Shown one piece after another: positions 1 to 8,164 of a stretch of DNA of 64,000 nt. Numbering within the stretch: the stretch's first letter is position 1; each line of letters begins with the position of its first letter. This DNA is from Ruania alkalisoli (GTDB taxonomy: Bacteria; Actinomycetota; Actinomycetes; Actinomycetales; Beutenbergiaceae). The notes beneath the pieces are model-generated. The model saw nothing but the letters and a program-made list of their open reading frames with translations. It had not been told where the DNA came from and made no database searches. Location of the stretch: the NCBI RefSeq assembly GCF_014960965.1, contig NZ_CP063169.1, positions 839,581 to 903,580 of the forward strand, written 5' to 3'. The position numbers and the translations under genes were made by a program.

Positions 1-1
1 C

Positions 2-268
2 CGCTCTCTCATCGACCTGCTCGACCGGGCGATGATCGATCTGCTCTCCTTCTACCGGGACGTGCTCGTCACTCAGCTGGGCAGTGACGTCCCGCTCATC
101 AACCAAGCTCAGACCCAGCAGGTGCAGGCGATGGCCGGCGCCACCGCCCCGGAGCAGTCCGTGCACCGGATGCAGGCCGTGGGACTCGCACGCACCCGCA
201 TCGCCGCCGGAGCGGCACCGTTGCTCGCCGTCGAGGCCCTCACGATCGCGTTGCGCCCACAGGGGTGA
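2..268 (+). CDS. holB: DNA polymerase III subunit delta' (C-terminal fragment)
   Basis: The frame is open from the first bases of the window and runs to TGA, giving the last 88 residues of a protein whose start lies outside. The helical segment with IDLLSFYRDVL and the closing helices resemble the C-terminal collar domain of clamp-loader delta' subunits, which load the sliding clamp during replication. In many actinobacteria holB is followed by a TAP-like lipoprotein hydrolase and a tRNA-Thr gene, exactly as here, and this order carries much of the identification. The fragment lacks the AAA+ motifs, so the call rests on the tail and on context. Confidence 0.7.
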   Translation, partial: RSLIDLLDRAMIDLLSFYRDVLVTQLGSDVPLINQAQTQQVQAMAGATAPEQSVHRMQAVGLARTRIAAGAAPLLAVEALTIALRPQG

Positions 269-306
269 CGGCGGAGCTGCGCATCCCCCACACGTAGACT
301 GCCGTC

Positions 307-1809
307 GTGGTCTTCTCCCGCGCGCGCCTCGCTGCCTCCGCCGTCGGCCTCGCACTGCTCACAGGGTGCACGACTGCCGCACCGATGGTGCAGCCCACCG
401 ACACCAGCGCACCCGTCCCGGACGAACTCGAGCAGTACTACACGCAGGAACTCGACTGGTCCGAGTGCGGGACCAACTTCGACTGTGCCGATGTCACGGT
501 GCCCATGGACTACGACGAACCTGACGGGGAGACGATCACGATCGCCGTCAAGACCTTCCGCGCCGCCGACACGGCCCAGGGAACGCTGTTCGTCAACCCC
601 GGTGGTCCCGGCGGCTCCGGCATCGAGATGGTCGAGAACATCAGCTCCTACTTCGGCTCGGAGCTGCTGCGCAACTTCGACATCGTCGGTTTCGACCCGC
701 GCGGAGTGGGGGAGTCCTCTGCGGTGCGCTGCTACGACAGCGCCGAGCTCGAGGAGTACTACTCCCTGGAGTTCGACCTCGAGACCGACCAGGGGTGGGA
801 CGACTACGTCCAGGCGCTGACCGACTATGGCGACGCATGCGAGGCCAACACCGGCGAACTGATCGGCCACGTCGACACCATCAGCGCCGCGCGTGACCTC
901 GACGTGCTGCGCGCCGTCATGGGCGAGTCGACCTTGACCTATCTGGGCTACTCCTACGGAACCTTGCTCGGCGCCACCTACGCCGACCTGTTCGGCGACA
1001 ACGTCGGCCGGCTCGTCCTCGATGGAGCGATCGATCCCTCGTTGAGCTTCACCGAGGTCAGCACGGGCCAGGTCCGCGGCTTCGAACGGGCCTACCGCTC
1101 CTATCTCGAAGACTGCCTCGCCGGTGCCGACTGCCCGTTCTCCGGCACGGTCGACGAGGCCATGCAGCAGACGATCGATCTCGTCGAGCAGACACGCGAC
1201 ACCCCGGTCGAGACCAGCGATCCGGACCGGCCCGTCGACGACGCGTCTCTGTTCAACGCGATCACCGTCACCATGTACAGCCCGGCGTCCTGGCCGTCAC
1301 TGACCAGCGCTATCGACGCGCTGCTCAAGGATGACGGTTCCCAGGTGCAGTTCCTCTCCGACTACGCGCTCGAACGCGAGGACGACGGCACCTACCCCGA
1401 GGACCAGGGTGCCTTCCGGGCAATCGACTGCCTCGACTATCCGGTCGAGCTGGACCGGCAGACCAGTACGGCGAACGCTGAGGCGAACGAGGAGCTCTCC
1501 GAGCTGTTCGGTGAGGCGTTCAGCTACGGGGAGCCCGGGTGCGCCACCATGCCCGTCGCCTCCGACGCCGTCCGGGAGGAGATCGCCGCCCCCGGTACGC
1601 CGCCGATCGTCGTCATCGGCACCACCCGCGATCCGGCCACACCGTATGAGTGGGCCGAGGCGCTCGCCGAGCAGCTCGAATCGGGCGTCTTCATCGGCTA
1701 CGACGGCGACGGTCACACCGCCTATGGCGCGGGCAGCGCGTGCGTGGACGAGGCCGTCGAGGCCTTCCTGCTGGAGGGCCTCGTGCCGGAAGACGGCCTC
1801 ACCTGCTGA
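307..1809 (+). CDS. Alpha/beta hydrolase lipoprotein, TAP-like
   Basis: A 500-residue secreted hydrolase. The N-terminus is a lipoprotein signal peptide with a lipobox ending LLTGC (Cys21), so the mature enzyme should be tethered to the outer face of the membrane. The nucleophile elbow GYSYG places the catalytic serine at about residue 216. An Asp in TTRDP (about 442) and a His in GDGHT (about 470) complete the triad. The oxyanion-region signature NPGGPGGSG is typical of tripeptidyl/prolyl aminopeptidase relatives (SlpD/E, TAP). GTG start; it follows holB by 38 bases. The natural substrate is unknown; family members are usually annotated as tripeptidyl aminopeptidases. Confidence 0.88.
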   Translation: MVFSRARLAASAVGLALLTGCTTAAPMVQPTDTSAPVPDELEQYYTQELDWSECGTNFDCADVTVPMDYDEPDGETITIAVKTFRAADTAQGTLFVNPGGPGGSGIEMVENISSYFGSELLRNFDIVGFDPRGVGESSAVRCYDSAELEEYYSLEFDLETDQGWDDYVQALTDYGDACEANTGELIGHVDTISAARDLDVLRAVMGESTLTYLGYSYGTLLGATYADLFGDNVGRLVLDGAIDPSLSFTEVSTGQVRGFERAYRSYLEDCLAGADCPFSGTVDEAMQQTIDLVEQTRDTPVETSDPDRPVDDASLFNAITVTMYSPASWPSLTSAIDALLKDDGSQVQFLSDYALEREDDGTYPEDQGAFRAIDCLDYPVELDRQTSTANAEANEELSELFGEAFSYGEPGCATMPVASDAVREEIAAPGTPPIVVIGTTRDPATPYEWAEALAEQLESGVFIGYDGDGHTAYGAGSACVDEAVEAFLLEGLVPEDGLTC

Positions 1810-1917
1810 AGCTGCGCCGTCGGGAGTGAACGTGAAGCCCGCCACAGGTGGGCTCTCGTTTTGGTGCAGCCCGACGGCGCCCGGTACAGTGGGTGCCGCC
1901 TCATCGCTGATGAGCGC

Positions 1918-1990
1918 GCCGCCTTAGCTCAGTCGGCAGAGCGATTCACTCGTAATGAATAGGTCAAGGGTTCGATTCCCTTAGGCGGCT
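1918..1990 (+). tRNA. tRNA-Thr (anticodon CGT)
   Basis: A complete cloverleaf can be folded by hand. The acceptor arms GCCGCCT and AGGCGGC pair perfectly (1918-1924 with 1983-1989) and the D stem is GCTC/GAGC. The anticodon stem ATTCA/TGAAT encloses the loop CTCGTAA with anticodon CGT at 1951-1953. The T arm carries GGGTTCGATTCCC. The discriminator base is T at 1990 and CCA is not encoded. It reads the threonine codon ACG. Confidence 0.96.
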
Positions 1991-2001
1991 CAGAGGATGA
2001 T

Positions 2002-2042
2002 CGGCCCGGTTGCTGACGAAAGTCGGGACCGGGCCGTTCTGC
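2002..2042 (+). terminator. Probable terminator after tRNA-Thr
   Basis: The 9-bp perfect stem CGGCCCGGT / ACCGGGCCG (2002-2010 with 2028-2036) has a 17-base loop and is followed by TTCTGC. It begins 12 bases after the tRNA, so it probably ends the tRNA transcript. The T run is poor, as is common in high-GC actinobacteria. Confidence 0.55.
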
Positions 2043-2357
2043 TTTCGATCCGCTCCACATTCTCGACCCCAACCCACACCCCGATGGTCCTGCGAGGATT
2101 TGAAGCCTTACCCTGACCTACTCGCCCATGTTGGCAACTACTCGCAAGACCGAACAGGCGCGTACCTCATCGCGGAGTTGGCCCGGTCTGACGACTATGG
2201 GTCGGCTGACCTTCCCGGCCGGCTGCTTCTCGAAGAGGCCATGACGGCAATTGGGGCGGTCTCTTTGGTCGTGAGTTCCCCTCAGGGCCGGGAGCGCTTT
2301 AAGGTGTGCTCCCGACGTATCTGGCGCGTCAATCCGGCACCACAAGCATCCGGTGCG
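2043..2357. other. Gene-poor gap between tRNA-Thr and phosphoketolase
   Basis: About 315 bases with visibly more A/T than the neighbouring genes. A plus-strand frame is open here, including a stretch reading YLIAELARSDDYG, but it has no convincing ribosome site. Its 3' end runs antisense into the phosphoketolase coding region, and I recognise no family in it. It may be a decayed gene fragment or non-coding spacer. Confidence 0.4.
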
Positions 2358-4736
2358 TCAGCCCGGCCACACCCACTCCGCCACCTCGGGGATGTCCTGC
2401 CCATGATCGCGGGTGTACTGGCGTGCCCGTAGCCGCGCGTCCGCCATCTGCTGACGCAGCCCAGCGGCCCGTGAGCCGAGCGAGGTCACCCGGTCGATCA
2501 CGTCCATCACCAGGTGGTACCGGTCGAGGTCGTTGAGCATCACCATGTCGAACGGCGTGGTGGTGGTGCCCTCCTCCTTGTAGCCGCGCACGTGGATGTT
2601 CGGATGCCCGGTCCGGCGGTAGGTGAGCCGGTGGATGAGCCACGGGTACCCGTGGAAGGCGAAGATGACCGGCGCATCAGTGGTGAACACCTGGTCGAAC
2701 TCGCGGTCGGTCAAGCCATGGGGATGCTCTGCGGCGTCCTGCAGCCGCATCAGGTCCACCACGTTCACCACCCGCACCCGCAACTCGGGCAGGTCCTGGC
2801 GCAACAGGTCTGCCGCGGCGAGTGTCTCCAGAGTCGGTACGTCCCCCGCGCACGCGAGCACCACATCCGGGTCCTCGCCTGCGACCTCGGCACCCGCCCA
2901 CTCCCAGATGCCCAGCCCGCGTGCGCAGTGCGCCTGTGCCTCCTCCAATGGGAGAAACTGCGGCCCGGGCTGCTTCCCGGCAACGACGACGTTCACCAGC
3001 TGCCGGGAACGCAAGCAATGGTCGTAGGTGCACAACAGGGTGTTCGCATCCGGTGGCAGGTACACCCGCACTAACTCGGCCTTCTTGTTCATCACCACGT
3101 CGAGGAAGCCCGGATCCTGATGGGTGAAGCCGTTGTGGTCCTGGCGCCACACGTGGCTGGAGAGCAGGTAGTTCAGGCTCGCGATCGGTCGCCGCCACGG
3201 GATCTGGTTCGTGGTCTCCAGCCACTTGGCGTGCTGGTTGAACATCGAGTCCACGATGTGCACGAACGCTTCGTAGCTGGTGAAGATGCCGTGCCGGCCG
3301 GTGAGCAGGTAGCCCTCGAGCCATCCCTGGCACTGGTGCTCGGACAGCATCTCCATCACCCGCCCGGCGCGAGCGAGGTGGTCGTCCACCTCCGGGCGCA
3401 GGTACTCGGCATTCCACTGCTTGCCGGTCACCTCGTAGACCGCCTGCAGCCGGTTCGAGGCCACCTCGTCCGGCCCGAAGAGGCGGAAAGTCTCCGGGTT
3501 GAGTCGGATCACCTCGCGCAAGTACTCCCCGAGGGTGGTGGTAGCCGCACCGTGCGTAGCGCCCGGATCGGGGACGTCGACGGCGTGATCGGCGATGTCC
3601 GGCAGCACCAGGTCGCGAAGCAGCAGGCCACCGTTTGCGTAGGGGGTGTCGCTCATGCGCATCGGCCCTTGTGGAGCGAGTGCGGTGATGTCCTCGGCTA
3701 CCCGACCGGCGTCGTCGAACAGGTCCTCGGGCCGGTAGGAGTGCAGCCAGTCCTGCAGCAGCTCCAGGTGCTCCGGATTATCCCGAGGCGCGGAGATCGG
3801 CACCTGGTGTGATCGCCAGGAGTCCTCCGTCACCTTCCCGTCGACCGTGGCCGGGCAGGTCCAGCCCTTGGGGGTGCGTAGCACGATCGCCGGCCACGCG
3901 GGTCGTTCTGTGGAGCCGGCCTCTGCTTCGGACTTGATCCGGGCGATGTGGTCGAGCACCTCGTCGAGCAGAGCCGCGAATCGCTCGTGAGTACTCACCG
4001 GGTCTTCGTCGTCGAACCCGCCGGTGAACACGTACGGGGTGTGCCCGTACCCGCGCAACAGCGCCGTCAACTCCTCTTCCGGGATCCGGGCGAGCACCGT
4101 CGGGTTGGCGATCTTGTAGCCGTTGAGATGCAGGATCGGCAGCACGACGCCGTCGGTGTGAGGGTTGAGGAACTTGTTGGAGTGCCAGCTGGTGGCGAGT
4201 GCACCGGTCTCGGCCTCGCCATCACCGATCACCGCCGCCACGAGCAGGTCCGGGTTGTCGAATGCGGCGCCGTAGGCGTGCGAGAGCGCGTACCCGAGTT
4301 CCCCGCCCTCGTGGATCGAACCCGGCGTCTCGGGCGCCGCATGGCTGGGGATCCCGCCGGGGAAGGAGAACTGGCGCATCAACCGGCGCAGACCGTCCTC
4401 GTCGCCGGTGATGTGGGAGTAGATCTGCGAGTAGGTGCCGTCCAGATAGGCGTTCGCCACCATCCCCGGGCCACCATGTCCTGGGCCGGTGATGTACAGC
4501 GCCTGCTGGTGCCGCTCGCTGATCACCCGATTCAGATGCGCGTAGAGGAAGTTCAGACCCGGGGTGGTGCCCCAGTGGCCCAGGAGCCGCGGTTTGATGT
4601 GCTCAGGTGCCAGCGGCTGCCGCAGCAGTGGGTTGTCGAGCAGGTAGATCTGGCCCAGCGAGAGGTAGTTCGCTGCGCGCCACCACCGGTCGACCTGTCG
4701 CAGCCTGGCGTTGTCTGGGCCCACGTGCGTGCTCAT
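2358..4736 (-). CDS. xfp: Xylulose-5-phosphate/fructose-6-phosphate phosphoketolase
   Basis: A 792-residue thiamine-diphosphate enzyme that cleaves xylulose 5-phosphate (and often fructose 6-phosphate) with phosphate to acetyl phosphate plus glyceraldehyde 3-phosphate or erythrose 4-phosphate. The N-terminal [15 protein letters not shown] and [11 protein letters not shown] blocks, the ThDP motif [11 protein letters not shown], and the conserved EASNRL-type and [11 protein letters not shown]-type segments mark the family, and the length is typical. I chose the ATG at 4736, giving MSTHVGPDN, because a GAGGGAGAG ribosome site lies just upstream and homologues start there, although the frame stays open further upstream. 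It is divergent from the flavoprotein at 4912. No acetate kinase is adjacent, so the acetyl phosphate must be handled elsewhere. Confidence 0.95.
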   Translation of the reverse strand: MSTHVGPDNARLRQVDRWWRAANYLSLGQIYLLDNPLLRQPLAPEHIKPRLLGHWGTTPGLNFLYAHLNRVISERHQQALYITGPGHGGPGMVANAYLDGTYSQIYSHITGDEDGLRRLMRQFSFPGGIPSHAAPETPGSIHEGGELGYALSHAYGAAFDNPDLLVAAVIGDGEAETGALATSWHSNKFLNPHTDGVVLPILHLNGYKIANPTVLARIPEEELTALLRGYGHTPYVFTGGFDDEDPVSTHERFAALLDEVLDHIARIKSEAEAGSTERPAWPAIVLRTPKGWTCPATVDGKVTEDSWRSHQVPISAPRDNPEHLELLQDWLHSYRPEDLFDDAGRVAEDITALAPQGPMRMSDTPYANGGLLLRDLVLPDIADHAVDVPDPGATHGAATTTLGEYLREVIRLNPETFRLFGPDEVASNRLQAVYEVTGKQWNAEYLRPEVDDHLARAGRVMEMLSEHQCQGWLEGYLLTGRHGIFTSYEAFVHIVDSMFNQHAKWLETTNQIPWRRPIASLNYLLSSHVWRQDHNGFTHQDPGFLDVVMNKKAELVRVYLPPDANTLLCTYDHCLRSRQLVNVVVAGKQPGPQFLPLEEAQAHCARGLGIWEWAGAEVAGEDPDVVLACAGDVPTLETLAAADLLRQDLPELRVRVVNVVDLMRLQDAAEHPHGLTDREFDQVFTTDAPVIFAFHGYPWLIHRLTYRRTGHPNIHVRGYKEEGTTTTPFDMVMLNDLDRYHLVMDVIDRVTSLGSRAAGLRQQMADARLRARQYTRDHGQDIPEVAEWVWPG

Positions 4737-4777
4737 CTGAGTGTGCTCTCCCTCGCGAACTGCCGGCCGCAGCCGAC

Positions 4778-4791
4778 GTGGACACGTCCAC
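4778..4791. promoter_or_regulatory. Inverted repeat in the xfp / flavoprotein divergent region
   Basis: Perfect arms GTGGAC and GTCCAC are separated by two bases. The site lies 42 bases upstream of the xfp start and about 120 bases before the flavoprotein start, in the only spacer from which both could be controlled. It is a candidate operator; no regulator family is assigned. Confidence 0.35.
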
Positions 4792-4911
4792 CTCCATCCA
4801 AACCCACGCGGCCGCAGTCTGCCTCCCGGGAGCCCGGCCGGATGGCGAGTCGCCGGAGCATGCGGCACAGTGACGCACAGGATCCGACTCGTCACGAAGA
4901 GGAGCGTCGCG

Positions 4912-6108
4912 ATGCCCGGACTGGTGTTCATCGGAGCAGGACTCGCCACCGCCACAGCGGTCACGGCGTTGCGGGAGGCTGGTGACACCCGGCCGCTGAC
5001 CATCGTCGGCGACGAGGGCGAGCTGCCGTACGAACGCCCCGGGCTGTCGAAAGGTGTCCTCCTCGGCGACGATCCGGTGGACTCGCTCTACGTGCACGAC
5101 GCCGACTGGTACGCCGCGCACGACGTGAGCACGATCCTCGACGACGCCGCTGTTTCTCTCGACCCGAGGGCCCACACCGTCCGGCTCACCTCGGGTGAGG
5201 TTCTCGACTACGACGACGTCGTCGTCGCCACCGGCGCCGCGGCGCGCCGGCCATCGATCCCGGGCGTTGACCTTCCCGGTGTGCTCACCTTGCGTCGCAT
5301 CCCTGAGTCGACTGCGCTGCGTGCGGCCTTCACGCCGGATCGCTCGGTGGTGATCGTCGGGGCTGGATGGATCGGCCTGGAGGTCGCCGCTGCGGCCCGG
5401 ACAGCCGGTGCGTCCGTGACCGTCCTGGAGTCCGCCGACGTCCCGCTGCGAGCTGCGCTCGGCCCTGAGCTCGGCGCCCACTTCGCCCAGCTGCACCGTG
5501 ATCACGGTGTCGATCTGCGCACGGGTGTGGCCGTGCAAGCTATCGAAGGCGAGGAGACGGTCACCGGCGTCGACGTCGACGGGCAGACGATCCCGGCAGA
5601 CCTGGTGGTGCTCGGTGTCGGCGCCACCCCGAACATCGAGCTGGCTCAGGCCGCGGGACTGGAGCTCGAGAACGGTGTCGTCGTGGACGAGCAGCTGCGA
5701 GCGGCTGCGCACGTCTACGCGATCGGCGATGTCGCCGCCGCCCGGAATGCCGCCATGGGCACCACGCTCCGGGTGGAGCACTGGGACAACGCCAAGCGTC
5801 AGGGGGTGCTCCTCGCCGAGGTGCTCACCGGCTCCGGCGCCCGCTACGACTGGGCTCCCTACTTCTTCACCGACCAATACGACCTCGGGATGGAGTACGT
5901 CGGCCACAGTGCTCCCGATGACGAGGTGGTGCTGCGTGGTGCCCCGGAATCGGGGGAGTTCCTCGCGTTCTGGACTCGCGACGGCGCGCTCACGGCGGCC
6001 ATGAACGTCAACATCTGGGACGTCTCGGACGATCTGCGCGCGCTGCTTGGGCGCTCGATCGCCCCGGCCCGCCTGGTCGACGAGTCGATCCCGCTCACCG
6101 AGCTGTGA
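4912..6108 (+). CDS. FAD-dependent NAD(P)H oxidoreductase, ferredoxin-reductase type
   Basis: A 398-residue two-dinucleotide-binding flavoprotein. The FAD Rossmann motif is near residues 5-20 ([11 protein letters not shown]), the NAD(P) motif [11 protein letters not shown] is near 145-155, and the second FAD motif VYAIGDVA is near 268-275. A C-terminal reductase domain follows. It resembles the reductases that pass electrons from NAD(P)H to a ferredoxin for a P450 or dioxygenase (rhodocoxin/putidaredoxin reductase type). No ferredoxin or oxygenase is adjacent, so the partner is unknown. The start is set by the AGGAG ribosome site nine bases before ATG 4912. It is divergent from xfp, which may mean shared control. 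Confidence 0.85.
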   Translation: MPGLVFIGAGLATATAVTALREAGDTRPLTIVGDEGELPYERPGLSKGVLLGDDPVDSLYVHDADWYAAHDVSTILDDAAVSLDPRAHTVRLTSGEVLDYDDVVVATGAAARRPSIPGVDLPGVLTLRRIPESTALRAAFTPDRSVVIVGAGWIGLEVAAAARTAGASVTVLESADVPLRAALGPELGAHFAQLHRDHGVDLRTGVAVQAIEGEETVTGVDVDGQTIPADLVVLGVGATPNIELAQAAGLELENGVVVDEQLRAAAHVYAIGDVAAARNAAMGTTLRVEHWDNAKRQGVLLAEVLTGSGARYDWAPYFFTDQYDLGMEYVGHSAPDDEVVLRGAPESGEFLAFWTRDGALTAAMNVNIWDVSDDLRALLGRSIAPARLVDESIPLTEL

Positions 6109-6205
6109 TCTCCCGGCGCGGCCGGACTTCCCGGCTGCGTGCAACGATGGGCTCGCTGGTGACACAGAACCTCTGACAGTGGCGTGCCGGCACCAGGAGA
6201 GGTCG

Positions 6206-6700
6206 ATGACGAGCAATGACGAGACGTGGTTCGAGGACCAGTTCACCGCCCACGTCGACGCGGTCCACCGCTTCCTGCTGCGACGTGGCGCCGGCTCCGA
6301 TGCCGAGGACCTCTGCGCCGACGTCTTCGCCACCGCCTGGCGCCGTCGGAACGATGTGCCGGGCGGGCACGAGCTTCCGTGGCTCTACCGCACCGCGGGT
6401 TTCATCCTCGCCAATCACCGGCGCAAGCTCCGTCCTGTCCCGGTGCCTGAGGTCCCCGAGGATCACGACGGCGCCCCCTCCGATCCCGCCGACCTCGCCT
6501 TGGCGGACGTCGAGCTCACGGAGGTACTGACGGCGTTGAGCGCCAAGGACCGTCACGTGCTGCTGCTGCATGCGTGGGAGGGCCTGGACGGCGTCGCGCT
6601 GGGGCACGCCCTCGGCATCAGCCGTGGTGGAGCGGCGGCTGCTCTCTCCCGTGCCCGGTCTCGCTTGCGGGAGGCGTGGCAGGAACGCGTCGGGGCGTGA
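6206..6700 (+). CDS. ECF-family RNA polymerase sigma factor
   Basis: A 164-residue sigma-70 family protein with only regions 2 and 4, the extracytoplasmic-function layout. Region 2 spans about residues 8-55 (FTAHVDAVHRFLLRR through DVFATAWRRRND). Region 4 spans about 110-160, including the helix-turn-helix GVALGHALGISRGGAAAALSRARSRL. The ATG at 6206 follows CAGGAGAGG and gives the usual length. It lies 87 bases upstream of a single-pass membrane protein that probably senses or restrains it. The stimulus cannot be read from sequence. Confidence 0.9.
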   Translation: MTSNDETWFEDQFTAHVDAVHRFLLRRGAGSDAEDLCADVFATAWRRRNDVPGGHELPWLYRTAGFILANHRRKLRPVPVPEVPEDHDGAPSDPADLALADVELTEVLTALSAKDRHVLLLHAWEGLDGVALGHALGISRGGAAAALSRARSRLREAWQERVGA

Positions 6701-6787
6701 TTCCCGCCCACGATGCGCTGCACCTGCAACGTCTGACCTGATCACCACACAGGCACGGTAACGACCACCCCGAGACCGGGAGATCCG

Positions 6788-8140
6788 ATGACTGATCACG
6801 ACCACGAGGAACCGCTTGACCGGCTTCGCGCCAGCGACCCCGCCGCCGAAGCGCCGGCCGTGGACCGTGCCCGTGTGCGCGCGGCCGTGGACGCCCGGCT
6901 GGCGGGTGACCACTCGGCCGGCGGGGCGCCGGCCGATCAGCTGGCTGCGCGCCGTGGTCGCAGGTGGCCCCAGTACGCGGCCGCGGCCGCGGTGGCACTG
7001 CTCATCGGTGTCGGCGGATACTCGCTCGGTGCCTCCGGTGCAGGCGGCACTGGTATGGCCGCGGAGGACGCAGCGGTGGGAGACGGAGCCAGTTCGGAGA
7101 TGGCGGAGCAGGACTCCGCGACCTCCGACATGGCGGCGCCGGGCCCCGGATCGTCGGAGGAAGCCGACAGCGCCAGCGAACTGTCCATCGGCCCGTACTC
7201 CCCGCGCACGGTGTTCACCGCGTCTGGGCTGAGCACCCAGGCGGGCTCCGCGCCCGTGTACGGACTGGACGCCTCCGGTGTGGCGACCGCCGAACGCGCC
7301 CGCCAGATCGCCGAGGCGCTCGGGCTCGAACCCGATCCGGTCGAGGAGGACGGCGCCTGGAGCATCGGCTCCTACGACACCGGAGAGCCCGTGCTGCGGC
7401 TCTACGCCGACGGCACGGTCGAGTACTCCGACCCGGCCCGCGATCCGTGGCGGTGCGGGGAGGCCACCGTGCGCGACGACGCTGATGATGTTGACGACGC
7501 CCCGGGCACCGAGGAGGGCGGCATTGAGCCCGCCTCGCCCGCGTGTGCTGATCCGCAGGGTGAGGCACCTGCCCCCGACGAGGCCGAGGCGATGTTCGCC
7601 GAGATGCTCACCTCCCTCGGTGTGGACCCGGCCGACTACGCCGTCACCGCCGACCGCGGTACGGAGGGCCCGGTCGCCTACGTGAACGCCGACCTGCTCG
7701 TCGAGGGCGAGCCGACCGGCGTCACCCTCGGCGGCGGGGTGACCCCCGACGGCGTCACCCACGTGTGGGGATCGCTGGCCGTCCCGTACGACCTGGGAAG
7801 CTACGACGTCGTCTCCGCTCAGGAGGCCGTGGAGCGGCTCATGGACCCCCGGTTCGGCGGGTCGAGCAGCGACGTGATGCCCTATGCGCTCGAGGACGCC
7901 CCGGTGGAAGGGCCGCCGCCGGCCTCTGAGCCCGAATCCATCGAACCGGGAGCGTCCATCCCGTGGCCGGTGCGGCAGGTCACCATCACCGGTGCCGAGC
8001 TGGGGCTGCAGAGTCTGTATACCGACTCCGGCCAGGTGCTGCTGGTGCCGACCTACACCCTCACCGGTAGCGACGCGGGTGGTGACGCAGGCACCTGGAC
8101 CGTGATGGCCGTGGCCGAGAATGGCCTGGACCTGGGCTGA
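6788..8140 (+). CDS. Single-pass membrane protein, probable partner of the ECF sigma factor
   Basis: A 450-residue protein. Residues 1-58 are hydrophilic and should be cytoplasmic. A single membrane helix follows at about 59-80 (AAAAAVALLIGVGGYSLG), then an acidic, Ser/Ala-rich linker and a long exported domain. The layout fits an anti-sigma factor or sigma-linked sensor, and the gene directly follows the ECF sigma factor, as such partners usually do. However, the N-terminus has no HxxxCxxC zinc anti-sigma motif. The exported part (about 130-450) looks globular and I do not recognise its family. Regulation of the sigma factor by this protein is inferred from order and topology. Confidence 0.6.
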   Translation: MTDHDHEEPLDRLRASDPAAEAPAVDRARVRAAVDARLAGDHSAGGAPADQLAARRGRRWPQYAAAAAVALLIGVGGYSLGASGAGGTGMAAEDAAVGDGASSEMAEQDSATSDMAAPGPGSSEEADSASELSIGPYSPRTVFTASGLSTQAGSAPVYGLDASGVATAERARQIAEALGLEPDPVEEDGAWSIGSYDTGEPVLRLYADGTVEYSDPARDPWRCGEATVRDDADDVDDAPGTEEGGIEPASPACADPQGEAPAPDEAEAMFAEMLTSLGVDPADYAVTADRGTEGPVAYVNADLLVEGEPTGVTLGGGVTPDGVTHVWGSLAVPYDLGSYDVVSAQEAVERLMDPRFGGSSSDVMPYALEDAPVEGPPPASEPESIEPGASIPWPVRQVTITGAELGLQSLYTDSGQVLLVPTYTLTGSDAGGDAGTWTVMAVAENGLDLG

Positions 8141-8164
8141 TCCCACCCGTGGCAGACTGACACG

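Noticed and set aside
2010-2432. Plus-strand coding frame after tRNA-Thr
   Set aside because: It starts inside a terminator hairpin, has no ribosome site, and ends antisense within the phosphoketolase gene.
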